Both the position numbers and the translations under genes were made by a program. Positions 8,700 to 17,699 of a stretch of DNA of 64,000 nucleotides are shown here, piece after piece. The stretch lies in contig NZ_FNBW01000001.1 in the NCBI RefSeq assembly GCF_900102465.1, positions 62,557-126,556 on the forward strand, written 5' to 3'. Source of the DNA: Thalassobaculum litoreum DSM 18839. GTDB lineage: Bacteria > Pseudomonadota > Alphaproteobacteria > Thalassobaculales > Thalassobaculaceae. The first letter of the stretch is position 1, and each line of letters begins with the position of its first letter. The notes under the pieces are model-generated. The model made no database searches, was not told the origin of the DNA, and saw only the letters and a list, made by a program, of their open reading frames with translations.

Positions 8700-10877
8700 C
8701 TACCAGTTCTCCACAATCGCCTTGGCAATGGCGGAGCGGCTGTCCGTCAGGGGGTTGATCGCGTCGGCGATGGCGATCACCGCCTCCCGGGTGACGCCAG
8801 TCTGCTTCAGAGCCGTGATCGCCGACTGCACCCGCTTGGCGTTCGGCTGCATCGGCGACATGCGGGTCTTGCCGGTGGCCGGTGACGCGGCGAAGGTCGC
8901 GATCTGCAGCAGGCCGGCGGCGAGCCGCGCACCCAGCGGATAGGCCGGCTGCCGCAGCAGAATGTCGGTATCCTCGATCCCGCGATAGCTCGCCAGATAG
9001 CCCAGGGCCATGGCGTCGCAGAACGGGCGGCGGGCGGTGATGCGCGAGGTACTGCGGCTGAGCGGCGGATCGGCCCTTACGGTCACCGTGACCGAGGGAC
9101 CCTCGATCCAGCCGCGCTCGCGGGTGTTCACCGCCAGTTCCACCACATGGTCGCCCACCTTGGTGAAGACCGGATCGTCGCCGCTGCTGTGCAACTGCAG
9201 GATATGCCGGTGCCGCGCACCCGGGGCGAGGCTGACCATTTCGGTGCCGTCGCACAGGGTCTGGGCCGCACCGATCAGCCGCCGCCGTTCCGCCCCCGGG
9301 TCCATCACGGCCACCTCGGTCAGCCCGTCGGTGAGGGTGACCGACGCCGGCACCGTGATCGGCGCGTCGGTGATGTTGCGCAGGGTCATCTCCAGGAAGA
9401 CCGGCTCGCCCAGGTCGAAGCTGCGCTTGATCGAGGCGGGCGCGTCCTCGGCGGCCAGCTCGTTGGCCGGGCGCACCGATACCCGGATGTCGAGCACCGG
9501 GTCGGTCTTGAAGCCGGGCGTGCGACCGGTATCCGGCTGCAGGCCGATCTCGATCCCCTTGGGCGGCACGCTCCAGTTGCCCCAGCCGGGGCAGACCTCC
9601 GGGTCCGGCCGGTGGCTCAGGTTGCGGCTGTCGACCGCGTCGAACTCCAGCCGGGAGATCGCCGGGAACAGCGGTCCGGTCGCCGGGTCGACGATCCGCA
9701 GCAGCTCCTGGATCTGGTTCATGATCCCGCAATTCTGCGCCCGGTCGACCGGCGAATGGCGCAGCCCCAGCGTGTGTCCCATCTCGTGCGCCATGGTGCG
9801 CAGGGTCACCTGGGCCGAGCGGCCGATCGGCAGGCCGCGGACGCTCTGGTCGATCCGGGTGTTCAGCTCGTCCACCGAACTGGCCAGGTCGGCATCGAGG
9901 AACACCGCGGCCCCCTGACGATGGCGGTCGATATTGTCGAACATCAGCCCGGCGATGTTGCCGAACTGGCCGGTGCCGTCCAGGCCCGACCAGTTCAGCG
10001 AGGACACCAGGAACACGTGCTGGATCCAGAGCGGCCCGGCGGCATAACGATTGACCTGGTCGGCCAGCATCGTGTCGAGCTCGCTGCGGATCAGGCTGTC
10101 GTCCGCCGGGAGCTTCTCGGGGGGGCGGATCACGTGCAGGTCGATGCCGGCCTTGCGGTAGATGTCCACCAGGGTTCGGGCGTTGTGGGTCTCATCCTCC
10201 GGCCAGGGCCGGCCCTCCATCTCATGCACCACCAGCCGCATGCCGCGCGGATAGGCCGAGGCCTTGACCGCCCACAGCGCGTGGGGCCGGCCGTCACAGA
10301 GGATCGATCCGGCCAGAACCGGAGCGGGGGCGGCGGCCGCGTGATGATGGTGGGAGGGCTGGAGGCCGAGCGTCATCACGCAATCGGCGAAACTTCCGAA
10401 ATCGCCGACCCGGTTGCTGGCGGCGCTGCCGACCGCCGGCTGCCAGGCGAAGACCCGGGTCTGCACGGTCAGGGTGTTTCCCGCCAGCCCGCCGCCCATG
10501 GCGCGGAAGTGGCAGGCATAGTCGCTGCGGTTCGGCTGGCAGAACCAGCTGTCGTAGACCGTCAGCCGCTCGCCGTGGTGGGGCAGGTCGGCGGCGGAGA
10601 TCCCGGGCGGGGCCCGGTACAGGTCGCCTGAGACGCAGAGCCGGCCGTCCTCCAGCGAAATCCGCAGCGTGCCCTGATGGGCGGGCGATCCGTCCTCGGC
10701 CAGGGCCAGCAGATACCACGACCCGGCGGCGATCTCCGGCGACAGGGCCATGCCGGCCGCCGGGGAGGGGGCCGCCGGGGAAGAGGCCGCCGGCCAGGGG
10801 CAGGGAACCGCCGTTGGACTAAGCGTGGCGCCCGCGAACACATCGGCATTCGGCGCCACAATCGACGAGACTTCCAC
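8700..10877 (-). CDS. Metzincin-type zinc metalloprotease, large
   Basis: A 725-aa protein with the extended zinc motif HEMGHTLGLRH (364-374), the metzincin signature HExxHxxGxxH, followed by CGIMN with the Met of the expected Met-turn (about 386). It should therefore be a catalytically competent zinc endopeptidase. The ~360 residues before the motif include a beta-rich region with several Cys and a HHHH run near 178. The C-terminal ~300 residues contain a beta-sandwich-like section and a helical tail. No classical Sec signal is visible: the N-terminus is Pro/Ala-rich, so localisation is unclear and a later start (Met43) is possible. It is divergent from the 76-aa/YcaO/TfuA cassette across 160 bp. 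The substrate is unknown; a processing role for that cassette is possible but unsupported. Confidence 0.75.
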   Translation of the reverse strand: MEVSSIVAPNADVFAGATLSPTAVPCPWPAASSPAAPSPAAGMALSPEIAAGSWYLLALAEDGSPAHQGTLRISLEDGRLCVSGDLYRAPPGISAADLPHHGERLTVYDSWFCQPNRSDYACHFRAMGGGLAGNTLTVQTRVFAWQPAVGSAASNRVGDFGSFADCVMTLGLQPSHHHHAAAAPAPVLAGSILCDGRPHALWAVKASAYPRGMRLVVHEMEGRPWPEDETHNARTLVDIYRKAGIDLHVIRPPEKLPADDSLIRSELDTMLADQVNRYAAGPLWIQHVFLVSSLNWSGLDGTGQFGNIAGLMFDNIDRHRQGAAVFLDADLASSVDELNTRIDQSVRGLPIGRSAQVTLRTMAHEMGHTLGLRHSPVDRAQNCGIMNQIQELLRIVDPATGPLFPAISRLEFDAVDSRNLSHRPDPEVCPGWGNWSVPPKGIEIGLQPDTGRTPGFKTDPVLDIRVSVRPANELAAEDAPASIKRSFDLGEPVFLEMTLRNITDAPITVPASVTLTDGLTEVAVMDPGAERRRLIGAAQTLCDGTEMVSLAPGARHRHILQLHSSGDDPVFTKVGDHVVELAVNTRERGWIEGPSVTVTVRADPPLSRSTSRITARRPFCDAMALGYLASYRGIEDTDILLRQPAYPLGARLAAGLLQIATFAASPATGKTRMSPMQPNAKRVQSAITALKQTGVTREAVIAIADAINPLTDSRSAIAKAIVENW

Positions 10878-11038
10878 GCTCCCAACCCCCCGGCCAGATT
10901 ACTGGTGAACTCCGACAGCTTTTTCTTGCGCATGCTTGGCGTCAGTGTGAATTCTCACACAGCTAATGGGTGAAGCCTATGGGCCGGTTGGTGTTAGTCT
11001 TCGGCCCGCGATGTGCGCAATTTTCAAGGAGTGGGGCG

Positions 11039-11269
11039 ATGGCCGACGATGTGTGGAATGTGGGTGTCTTCTACCAGGCCGATAACGGCGACTGGTACGA
11101 GATCAAGAAGGCCCGGTTGCTCGACCGGCTGGACAGCAACCCGAATTTCGAGAAGGTCCTGAACAAGGCGGGCGCGCAGTTCCCGAACAAGGCCTTCGTG
11201 CTGCGCAGCGACGGCACCGCCGACCGCAGCGACAGCTTCAACTGCATGGAAGGTATCGACGGGGCCTGA
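11039..11269 (+). CDS. 76-aa protein upstream of YcaO-TfuA; candidate modification substrate
   Basis: The ATG at 11039 is set by a perfect AAGGAG at 11026-11031, seven bases upstream; an in-frame ATG at 10970 would give an N-extension without a ribosome site. The 76-aa product starts MADDVWNVGVFYQ, has a charged middle and ends with an acidic, Gly-rich tail NCMEGIDGA. It has one Cys, no signal peptide and no membrane segment. I do not recognise a family. Its place 59 bp before a YcaO gene that is coupled to tfuA makes it a candidate precursor peptide, with the N-terminal part acting as leader and the C-terminal 20-25 residues as core. It lacks the repetitive Cys/Ser/Thr core of azole peptides, which would fit thioamidation better than heterocycle formation. 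It could also be an unrelated small cytosolic protein. Confidence 0.7.
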   Translation: MADDVWNVGVFYQADNGDWYEIKKARLLDRLDSNPNFEKVLNKAGAQFPNKAFVLRSDGTADRSDSFNCMEGIDGA

Positions 11270-11328
11270 GCCCGATCGGTTCCTTAACACGGGACAACTT
11301 CCTCATATTTTGAGGATGGGAGGGAGCG

Positions 11329-12579
11329 GTGAACGACGCTGCCCCGATAGCATTCGCCGAAATCGAGGGCACCACGCGTGCCTGTTCACCGCGCGAAACG
11401 ATCGATCGCGTGATGCCGTTGCTGCCTGTCTTCGGCATCACGCGCGTTGCCAACGTGACCGGCCTCGACACCATCGGCATCCCGGTGGTGATGGTCACCC
11501 GCCCGAACGCCCGCTCCGTCTCGGTGTCTCAGGGCAAGGGCGCCTCCCTGGATGCCGCCAAGGCTTCGGGCCTGATGGAGGCGGTCGAGATCCATCATGC
11601 CGAGCATATCCTGGCGCCGCTGCTTCTAGGCTCCTACAACGAGCTGCGGTTCCGCGAGACGGTCGCGGATGTCACGGCGATGGCCCTGTCGACCCGCAAG
11701 GATCTGACGGCGACGGCTCGGCTGCTGTGGACCCAGGGCTACGACCTGACCTCCGGCGATCCGGTCTGGGTACCCTATGAGGCGGTCCATACGGATTTCC
11801 GCACGCCCTTCCCCGAGGGCAGCGGCTATTTTCTCTGTACCTCCAACGGGCTGGCCTCTGGCAATACGATAGAAGAGGCGATCTGCCACGGCCTCAGCGA
11901 GGTGATCGAGCGCGACTGCCTGGCGCTCTGGCGGCTGAAATCCCGGGAAGACCGAGACCGGTGCGAGCTGGATCTGTCCACGGTGACGGATCCCCATTGC
12001 CGGGCGCTGCTCGACCGCTATGCCGCCGCCGAGGTGCCGGTTCGGGCCTGGAACCTCACCTCCGAGATCGGGGTGCCGGTCTTCAACGTCTGGATCCCGA
12101 CGCCGCCCACCGGGATGCCCATCTCCGTCACCGGATTCGACGGCCATGGATGTCATCCCTTCGCCCATATCGCCCTGTCCCGCGCCCTTTCGGAAGCGGC
12201 CCAGGGTCGGCTCACCATGATCGCGGGCGTGCGCGACGATATCGACCCGACCTATTACGACGAGCGTCCGGACGAGGTGCCGGTCGTCGAGCCGGCGACC
12301 GCAACCCGGTCGGCCCCGCCGCCGGTGGCCTATGGTGACATTCCCAGCCTTCAGGCGCGCAGTTCCCGGGCGCTGATCGAGCGGATGGTCGAGCGGCTCT
12401 CGGCGATCGGTCTGGATCAGGTCATCGTGGTCGATCTCACCCGCTCCGAGTTCAACATTCCGGTGGCGCGGGTGATCGTGCCCGGTCTGGAGGGCAATCC
12501 GAACGCCCGCCTGTATCGGCCCGGCCGACGCGCGCTGCTCGCTGCCGGAATCGATCCGCAGCAGGGAGCGGCGTCATGA
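11329..12579 (+). CDS. YcaO-domain protein (TfuA-associated, putative thioamide-forming)
   Basis: 416 aa, starting at GTG 11329 with GGGAGGGAG immediately upstream. YcaO ATP-binding elements are visible: SQGKGASLDAAKASGLMEAV (67-86, E84), then HGLSEVIERD (187-196, E191 and E194), and a helix SRALSEAAQGRL (284-295). YcaO enzymes use ATP to activate backbone amides; partnered with TfuA they are implicated in thioamide formation, as in thioviridamide-type peptides and methyl-coenzyme M reductase thioglycine. The C-terminus (DPQQGAAS) lacks the PxPxP ending of azoline-forming YcaOs, consistent with the TfuA-linked group. Its stop overlaps the tfuA ATG, so the two are coupled. A 5-bp hairpin CCTCA/TGAGG (11301-11315) lies between the 76-aa gene and this one. 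The substrate is unproven. Confidence 0.88.
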   Translation: MNDAAPIAFAEIEGTTRACSPRETIDRVMPLLPVFGITRVANVTGLDTIGIPVVMVTRPNARSVSVSQGKGASLDAAKASGLMEAVEIHHAEHILAPLLLGSYNELRFRETVADVTAMALSTRKDLTATARLLWTQGYDLTSGDPVWVPYEAVHTDFRTPFPEGSGYFLCTSNGLASGNTIEEAICHGLSEVIERDCLALWRLKSREDRDRCELDLSTVTDPHCRALLDRYAAAEVPVRAWNLTSEIGVPVFNVWIPTPPTGMPISVTGFDGHGCHPFAHIALSRALSEAAQGRLTMIAGVRDDIDPTYYDERPDEVPVVEPATATRSAPPPVAYGDIPSLQARSSRALIERMVERLSAIGLDQVIVVDLTRSEFNIPVARVIVPGLEGNPNARLYRPGRRALLAAGIDPQQGAAS

Positions 12580-13328
12580 CCCTGATCGTCTTCGGCGGAC
12601 CCTCGTTGGCGCCCGGCGCGCGGGAGCGCTTCCCGGAACTGTCTCTCCGCGGTCCCGCGCGGCAGGGCGACGTGTATCTCGCCCTGCGCGAGTCCCCCAA
12701 GGCAATCGGTATCATCGACGGGTTCTTCGATGCCGTGCCCTCCGTCTGGCACAAGGAAGTGCTCTGGGCCATGGCCCAGGGCGTTCATATCCTCGGTGCC
12801 TCCAGCATCGGCGCCCTGCGCGCGGCCGAGCTCGAAAGCTTCGGCATGGAAGGCGTCGGCAGCGTCTACGAGGCGTTTCGCGACGGCGCGTTGGAGGATG
12901 ACGACGAGGTGGCCGTGACCCATGGGCCGCTGGAACTCGGCCATCGGCCGCTGACCCTGGCCATGGTCAGCATCCGGGCGACGCTCGCGGCCTTTCCCGC
13001 CGACAAACTGGAGGAGCCGACCAGTCTGGCGCTCTATCGGGACGCGGCAAAGGCCCTGGGATATCGCGAGCGGACGGTGTCCCGGATTTCGGCGCGGGCT
13101 TTGGAGCGGGGCGGTCATCGCGCGGATATCGATACCCTGGCCGCGCAGGTATCCGAAAAGCTCGTCGACGTGAAAGCGGAGGACGCGGAGACCCTGCTGA
13201 CGATGATGCGGGACCGGGCCGCCGAATTCTTGGAACCGAAGACCGTGCGCTACACCTTCAATGACACATCGGCCTGGCGGGCCTTCGTCGCCTGGGCGGA
13301 AGGCCAGGCGTGGCCGCGTGTCGCTTGA
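12576..13328 (+). CDS. TfuA-like protein
   Basis: A 250-aa protein whose ATG overlaps the YcaO stop codon (ATGA). It contains conserved TfuA features: an N-terminal VFGGPSL (5-11), IIDGFFDAVPSVWHKE (46-61), GASSIGALRAAEL (74-86) and GSVYEAFRDGALEDDDEVAV (96-115). TfuA was first noted in trifolitoxin production and is the usual partner of thioamide-forming YcaO enzymes, where it is proposed to help deliver or activate sulfur. No sulfurtransferase, transporter or protease gene is in the same transcript, so the cassette is minimal. It ends six bases from the convergent cyclase gene, so the operon is limited to the 76-aa gene, YcaO and TfuA. Confidence 0.88.
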   Translation: MTLIVFGGPSLAPGARERFPELSLRGPARQGDVYLALRESPKAIGIIDGFFDAVPSVWHKEVLWAMAQGVHILGASSIGALRAAELESFGMEGVGSVYEAFRDGALEDDDEVAVTHGPLELGHRPLTLAMVSIRATLAAFPADKLEEPTSLALYRDAAKALGYRERTVSRISARALERGGHRADIDTLAAQVSEKLVDVKAEDAETLLTMMRDRAAEFLEPKTVRYTFNDTSAWRAFVAWAEGQAWPRVA

Positions 13329-13334
13329 AGCCAG

Positions 13335-16300
13335 TCAACGTCGTTGAAGGCGGGCCCGCGTTTCGAGGACCGCCTTTCGAAGGGGCGGAGAGTCGAAGGC
13401 CTCGGCCGATGACAAGGCGGAGGCTAGGGCCTCGGCACCCTCGGTCTCATAGCCGCGTCGGATCAGCACCTCACCGTGCAGACGCAGGCGCTCCGAATCA
13501 TAATAGTACGGGTGCTCTGACGGGAGGTCCGCTCCTGCCTGGGTGAGTTCGGCTTCGGCCTCCGCAAGAAGGTCGGAAGCCAGCAGACATTCCGCCAACA
13601 ACGTTCGGGCATAGGGCAGGAGCTGTCCGCCGCCGCTGCTCTTATAGGAGTCGATCGAGTTGCGAATCCGGGTGATTCCAGCTTGCCTGTCACCAGAAAA
13701 TGAAATCGCCCAACCAGAGAGAAATCCGCCACGGTCAATCCAGTAGCGCATGCCCGACTTGTTTTCGCTCGCGATGAGTGTTGACTGGTTCGCTTCCGCC
13801 AGTGCCTGCTCAGGGTTTCTCTCGCACTGCCACATCGATGCGCAGATACTGTGCGAGTACGCGAGACCGAAGACGTGCTGCATCCTTTCAGACCGCTGCT
13901 TGGCGGCCTTGATTGTCTCGAAAGCGGCTTCTCGATCTCCTAAGAACCAGAAATTCCAGGCGCTGAGACAAAGAGCGACAACACCGGGGTCTGTGCCTTG
14001 CGCCCCGATCGCTCGATTGATGCCCGCAGAACCGTAGAGTCGCAGGGCCTCCTGAAAGCTCGCGTTGGCTTCCTTGAAGCCGCCGGACCACAGTCGATAG
14101 GCGCCGTTGGCGTTCGCCGCATCGACCCGCATCATCGGGTCTCTGGACCGTGCTGCGATGGCGCTGAGCTGGCGGGTAAGAACCTCGACCAGCGGATAGT
14201 TCCCCTGGATCATGTTGGCGTTCCAGAGTCCGCGCACCGCGTCGAAGGTCGAGCGTCCGTCGTCGCTGGAGACCGTGAGGGACAGGGCCTTCTCGAACAT
14301 CTCCTGGCCGACCTGATCGCCCCAGCCGTAGAAAATGTTCCGGGTCGCTCCGATCAGGTTGTAGATCCGCACCAGCCATTCCCGGCGGCGGCCGCCTTCC
14401 TCCATGGCGTCGGCCTCGGCGGCGGCGAGTTCGAGCTGGTGGATCGATTCCGTCGCGGCGTACTGGCCCTTGAACTTCTCCGCCGCCGCCAGACGGTAGG
14501 TCAGGCATTTCTCGACCTCGTCGGCCTCGGAGAAATGCCAGGCGAGCACTTCCGGCGAGGCGGCGAACCCGTCCTCCGCCGCATAGGTCTCCATCGCCTG
14601 GGCGATCCGGCCGTGCAGCGCCGCCCGATCCGCCTTCAGCAGGCTGGAATAGCCGGCGTCGCGCAGCAGGGCGTGGCGGAACCGGAACTCGTCGCCGACC
14701 GCGGCACTGCCGGTCAGGATGCCCCGGGATTCCAGATCGGAGATCACGGCGATGGCGTGATCGACATCGACCCCGACCGTCCGTGCCACCAGCCGCAGGT
14801 CGAACACGTCGCCGCAGACCGCACAGGTCTGGATGAAGGCCTTGCCGGGGCCGAGCTCGTCGATCCGCTCGTTCAGCAGGTCCATCAGCGTGGTCGGCGC
14901 GTCGTCCGGATCGACCTCCCGGCCGTCGCCGTTCCCCTTGCGGGCGGCGACCCGGTCGAGCTGGTGGGTGACGTATTCCTCGATGAACAGCGGAATGCCG
15001 CCGACCTTCGCCAGCACCGCCTGGGCGTCGAGATGGGCGAACGGCTTTTCCGAGATCAGCAGATCCACCATCGCCCGCGCGTCTTCCTGGGTCAGGCCGG
15101 AGAGCTGGATCTCGGTGACGTCGAGCTTGAGGCGGGCGGACAGGGTCTCCCGGCTGGTCAGCACCACCTGGATCGGGTGCCGCTCCACCACCCGGCACAG
15201 CGCCTCCAGCCACTCGGCGGAGGAGTCGTCGAGCCACTGGACGTCCTCGATGACCACGATCACCGGCGCCCGGCCGGCGAGCGCCTCCAGCCGCCGCACC
15301 AGGGCAGCGACGACGCGGGCGCGCTCCTCGCCGGGACGCGAGATGGCGACACCGGACTGCCCGTCCTCCAGGATGCGCAGGATCGCCTGGGCGTCCTCGA
15401 ACTCCTGCGCGCTGGCCGACGAGGCCAGTTCGCGCGTCAGGGTTTCCAGCCGCGATCCGCCCGGCGGCGTGGCGGTATCCAGGTGGCGGATAAGTTCGTC
15501 GCGCAGCGGCTGCCACGGACTGTTGCGGTGGTGGGTGTTGCCCTGCATCAGCACCAGGTGCGGCGAGTCCTCCGCCACCGAATGGACGAACTCGTAGATC
15601 ACCCGCGACTTGCCGATGCCGGCCGGGCCGACCACGCCGACCGCGGCCCCCTGGCCGAGCCGCGCCCCGTCCCACAGCCGGTGCAGGACGGTCAGCTCCT
15701 CGGTCCGGCCGACGAAGGCGCAGCGCTGCAGCGCGTCGCGGGCCAGGAACCGCAGCGGCAGCTCGCGATGGCCGCGCACCCGCCAGAACATCTCCGGATT
15801 GCGGAAGCCCTTCAGCCGGATCGGCGGGTTCGGCGCGCAGACGAAGAAACCGCCGGCCTTGCGATAGGCAGCGTCGGAGATCGCCACTTCGCCGGGTTCG
15901 ACCTGCTCCTGCAGGCGCCGGGCCACATGGGGCGCGCGTCCGATGACCTCGTAGAAGATCGAGCCGCTGCTGGTATAGGCCTCGCCGACAAGCACGGAGC
16001 CGGACGCGATGCCGGTGCGGCAGGCGAGGCTGGTGCCCATCGGCGTGCGGATCCTGGCGACGGCCTCGGCGACCGCCAGACCCGCGCGCACGGCCTGCTC
16101 GCTGGCATCCTCGCGGGCGGAGGGAAAGCCGAAATAGGCGAGAATACCGTCGCCCTCGATGCGGGCGATGTAGCCGCCGAACTGCTTGATCAACTGGGCG
16201 CACTTCCCCGAGAACGCGTCGAAGACGTTCTGGGCATCTTCCGGATCGAGCTCGTCGACCAACCCGGTGGAGCCCACCAGGTCGACGAACATGACCGTCA

Positions 16301-16343
16301 GATGGCGTCTTTCTTTGACCGGACGCCGATCTTCGTCTGACAA
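13335..16343 (-). CDS. Class III nucleotide cyclase / AAA ATPase / TPR signalling protein
   Basis: About 1002 aa from TTG at 16343, chosen because GGGGGAAGAGG lies just upstream; a TTG at 16358 is the alternative. The N-terminal cyclase homology domain has MFVDLVGST with the metal Asp (D21) and a second RIEGDG (D65). A STAND/AAA-type ATPase follows, with Walker A GPAGIGKS (239-246) and Walker B VIVVIEDVQWLDD (361-373). The C-terminal ~450 residues are TPR-like helices. This architecture is common in Rhizobiales and Rhodospirillales, where the sensory TPR/ATPase part is thought to control cAMP synthesis. Both metal aspartates are present, so activity is plausible. The 3-prime third (13.4-14.2 kb) is visibly less GC-rich than the cyclase and ATPase parts. 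Convergent to tfuA. Confidence 0.85.
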   Translation of the reverse strand: MSDEDRRPVKERRHLTVMFVDLVGSTGLVDELDPEDAQNVFDAFSGKCAQLIKQFGGYIARIEGDGILAYFGFPSAREDASEQAVRAGLAVAEAVARIRTPMGTSLACRTGIASGSVLVGEAYTSSGSIFYEVIGRAPHVARRLQEQVEPGEVAISDAAYRKAGGFFVCAPNPPIRLKGFRNPEMFWRVRGHRELPLRFLARDALQRCAFVGRTEELTVLHRLWDGARLGQGAAVGVVGPAGIGKSRVIYEFVHSVAEDSPHLVLMQGNTHHRNSPWQPLRDELIRHLDTATPPGGSRLETLTRELASSASAQEFEDAQAILRILEDGQSGVAISRPGEERARVVAALVRRLEALAGRAPVIVVIEDVQWLDDSSAEWLEALCRVVERHPIQVVLTSRETLSARLKLDVTEIQLSGLTQEDARAMVDLLISEKPFAHLDAQAVLAKVGGIPLFIEEYVTHQLDRVAARKGNGDGREVDPDDAPTTLMDLLNERIDELGPGKAFIQTCAVCGDVFDLRLVARTVGVDVDHAIAVISDLESRGILTGSAAVGDEFRFRHALLRDAGYSSLLKADRAALHGRIAQAMETYAAEDGFAASPEVLAWHFSEADEVEKCLTYRLAAAEKFKGQYAATESIHQLELAAAEADAMEEGGRRREWLVRIYNLIGATRNIFYGWGDQVGQEMFEKALSLTVSSDDGRSTFDAVRGLWNANMIQGNYPLVEVLTRQLSAIAARSRDPMMRVDAANANGAYRLWSGGFKEANASFQEALRLYGSAGINRAIGAQGTDPGVVALCLSAWNFWFLGDREAAFETIKAAKQRSERMQHVFGLAYSHSICASMWQCERNPEQALAEANQSTLIASENKSGMRYWIDRGGFLSGWAISFSGDRQAGITRIRNSIDSYKSSGGGQLLPYARTLLAECLLASDLLAEAEAELTQAGADLPSEHPYYYDSERLRLHGEVLIRRGYETEGAEALASALSSAEAFDSPPLRKAVLETRARLQRR

Positions 16344-16525
16344 CGCCTCTTCCCCCAAGTGTAAGGCGTATGAAGCAATAAATATTCAGCTCATCGGTTT
16401 ACCGTCGGCGACTTTAACATTCTCGCCGCCCGCGTATACCGATGTGATCCTCCGCGCGAATTAGATGTAGATCGGCCCCGCGATTTAGAACATCGATCTT
16501 GAATAGAAATTAAGGATTTAAATTT

Positions 16526-17671
16526 CTACCGTTCGAATGGATTTAGCAGCCGTTCCACCAGATACGGCGTCAGAACCCCGGTCGGACGTCGGCCGACAGA
16601 GAGCTGGTATTCCTCGATCATCGACCGGGTCGCCGGATCGAGATGTCCGGTCAGGAAGCGTCCGGTCATGCCGAGGGCCCGCTGGATGTCCTCGATATCG
16701 TCCCGGGTCAGTCCGGATGCCTCCAGATCGCTTTCCGCCCGCTCCGGCGCCAGACCGACGGCGGACATCTGGATAGCGGGATAGGGGGCCGGGTGGACCC
16801 CGGCCATACGCCGTTCGGGCAGGGCGCCGGTGGCCCGCAGCCCGCCGCGCCGCCGCAACAGGGAGAACCAGAGATCGGCGGTGAGCGACACGGCGACGGC
16901 GGTGATCAGGAAGCCCAGCAGCTTCGACGGATGGGAGGCGATGACCGACACCGCCGCGAGGCCCGCCGTCCAGGGCCGGCTCTCCTCCGCGAAGATCCAG
17001 CCGATGGGCATGCCCGGACCCGCGGTGAGAATTGCGTCTTGGGGGGAGCCCGCCGCCGGCACGCCGGCGCCGAACGCCGCGGTGCCGGTCCACACGATCC
17101 GTGCGATTTCCAGCGTGTCGATGTTGAGCGCCACGGCCACCGCGGCGGCGAAGATCAGGATCCAGCTTCGGCTGCGGCGCCGATACCAGCCGGTGGCGCG
17201 GTCCATGGCGTCGTCGTACCAGTCCTCGATCCGCTGGCGAAAGGCCTGGCGGTCCATCCCGGCTTCCTGGGCGAACAGGCCGAGGCTTCGCCGCAGATCG
17301 TTGTTCGGTGCGGCCGCCAGCAGGTCGGCGACCCTGGGGCGGGCCGTGCCCGATGCCTGGGCCAGAACGGTCAGCTCGTCCAGCAGGGCGCCGGCGAACA
17401 GCCGCGCGGACAGGTAGGACGGGCCGATCTTGCCGGGCATGCGGAGCTTGCGGATCGCCGGGTGGTCCAGGATCCGCCCCGCCAGATTGTTGGTGACGCA
17501 GGGATCCTCGTTCTCGCCGCACAGGTCGCGGATGGTCCGGGCCAGGGCCTTCTGCCGGAGTTGGAAGGCAGATGCGAAGAACTCTCGAACGGCGGAGCAG
17601 ATCAGGGCGGTCAGGATGTAGACGAGGACAAGGCTGACAACCACGTCGATCAGCGATCCGGAAACGGGCAT
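16526..17671 (-). CDS. Membrane protein with C-terminal peptidoglycan-binding-like domain
   Basis: A 381-aa protein starting at ATG 17671 after AGGAGA. Hydrophobic helices are visible at about 6-30, 169-190 and 258-280. A soluble helical region lies between the first two. The C-terminal 60 residues (about 320-378) contain DDIEDIQRALGMTG and DPATRSMIEEYQL, resembling the three-helix PG_binding_1 fold. I do not recognise a named family. It lies 28 bp downstream of the protease-SleB fusion gene on the same strand and is probably co-transcribed, which suggests a shared role at the cell wall. The AT-rich 167-bp gap upstream of the cyclase gene separates the two transcripts; a 7-bp inverted repeat AGAAATT/AATTTCT overlaps this gene's stop codon. 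Confidence 0.68.
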   Translation of the reverse strand: MPVSGSLIDVVVSLVLVYILTALICSAVREFFASAFQLRQKALARTIRDLCGENEDPCVTNNLAGRILDHPAIRKLRMPGKIGPSYLSARLFAGALLDELTVLAQASGTARPRVADLLAAAPNNDLRRSLGLFAQEAGMDRQAFRQRIEDWYDDAMDRATGWYRRRSRSWILIFAAAVAVALNIDTLEIARIVWTGTAAFGAGVPAAGSPQDAILTAGPGMPIGWIFAEESRPWTAGLAAVSVIASHPSKLLGFLITAVAVSLTADLWFSLLRRRGGLRATGALPERRMAGVHPAPYPAIQMSAVGLAPERAESDLEASGLTRDDIEDIQRALGMTGRFLTGHLDPATRSMIEEYQLSVGRRPTGVLTPYLVERLLNPFER

Positions 17672-17699
17672 GCCGGTCTCCTGGCGGGAGCTTCAAGAG

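Noticed and set aside
13998-16340. 780-codon plus-strand open frame opposite the cyclase/AAA gene
   Set aside because: Composition is typical of antisense GC-rich frames; the minus strand holds the intact cyclase metal site and Walker motifs.
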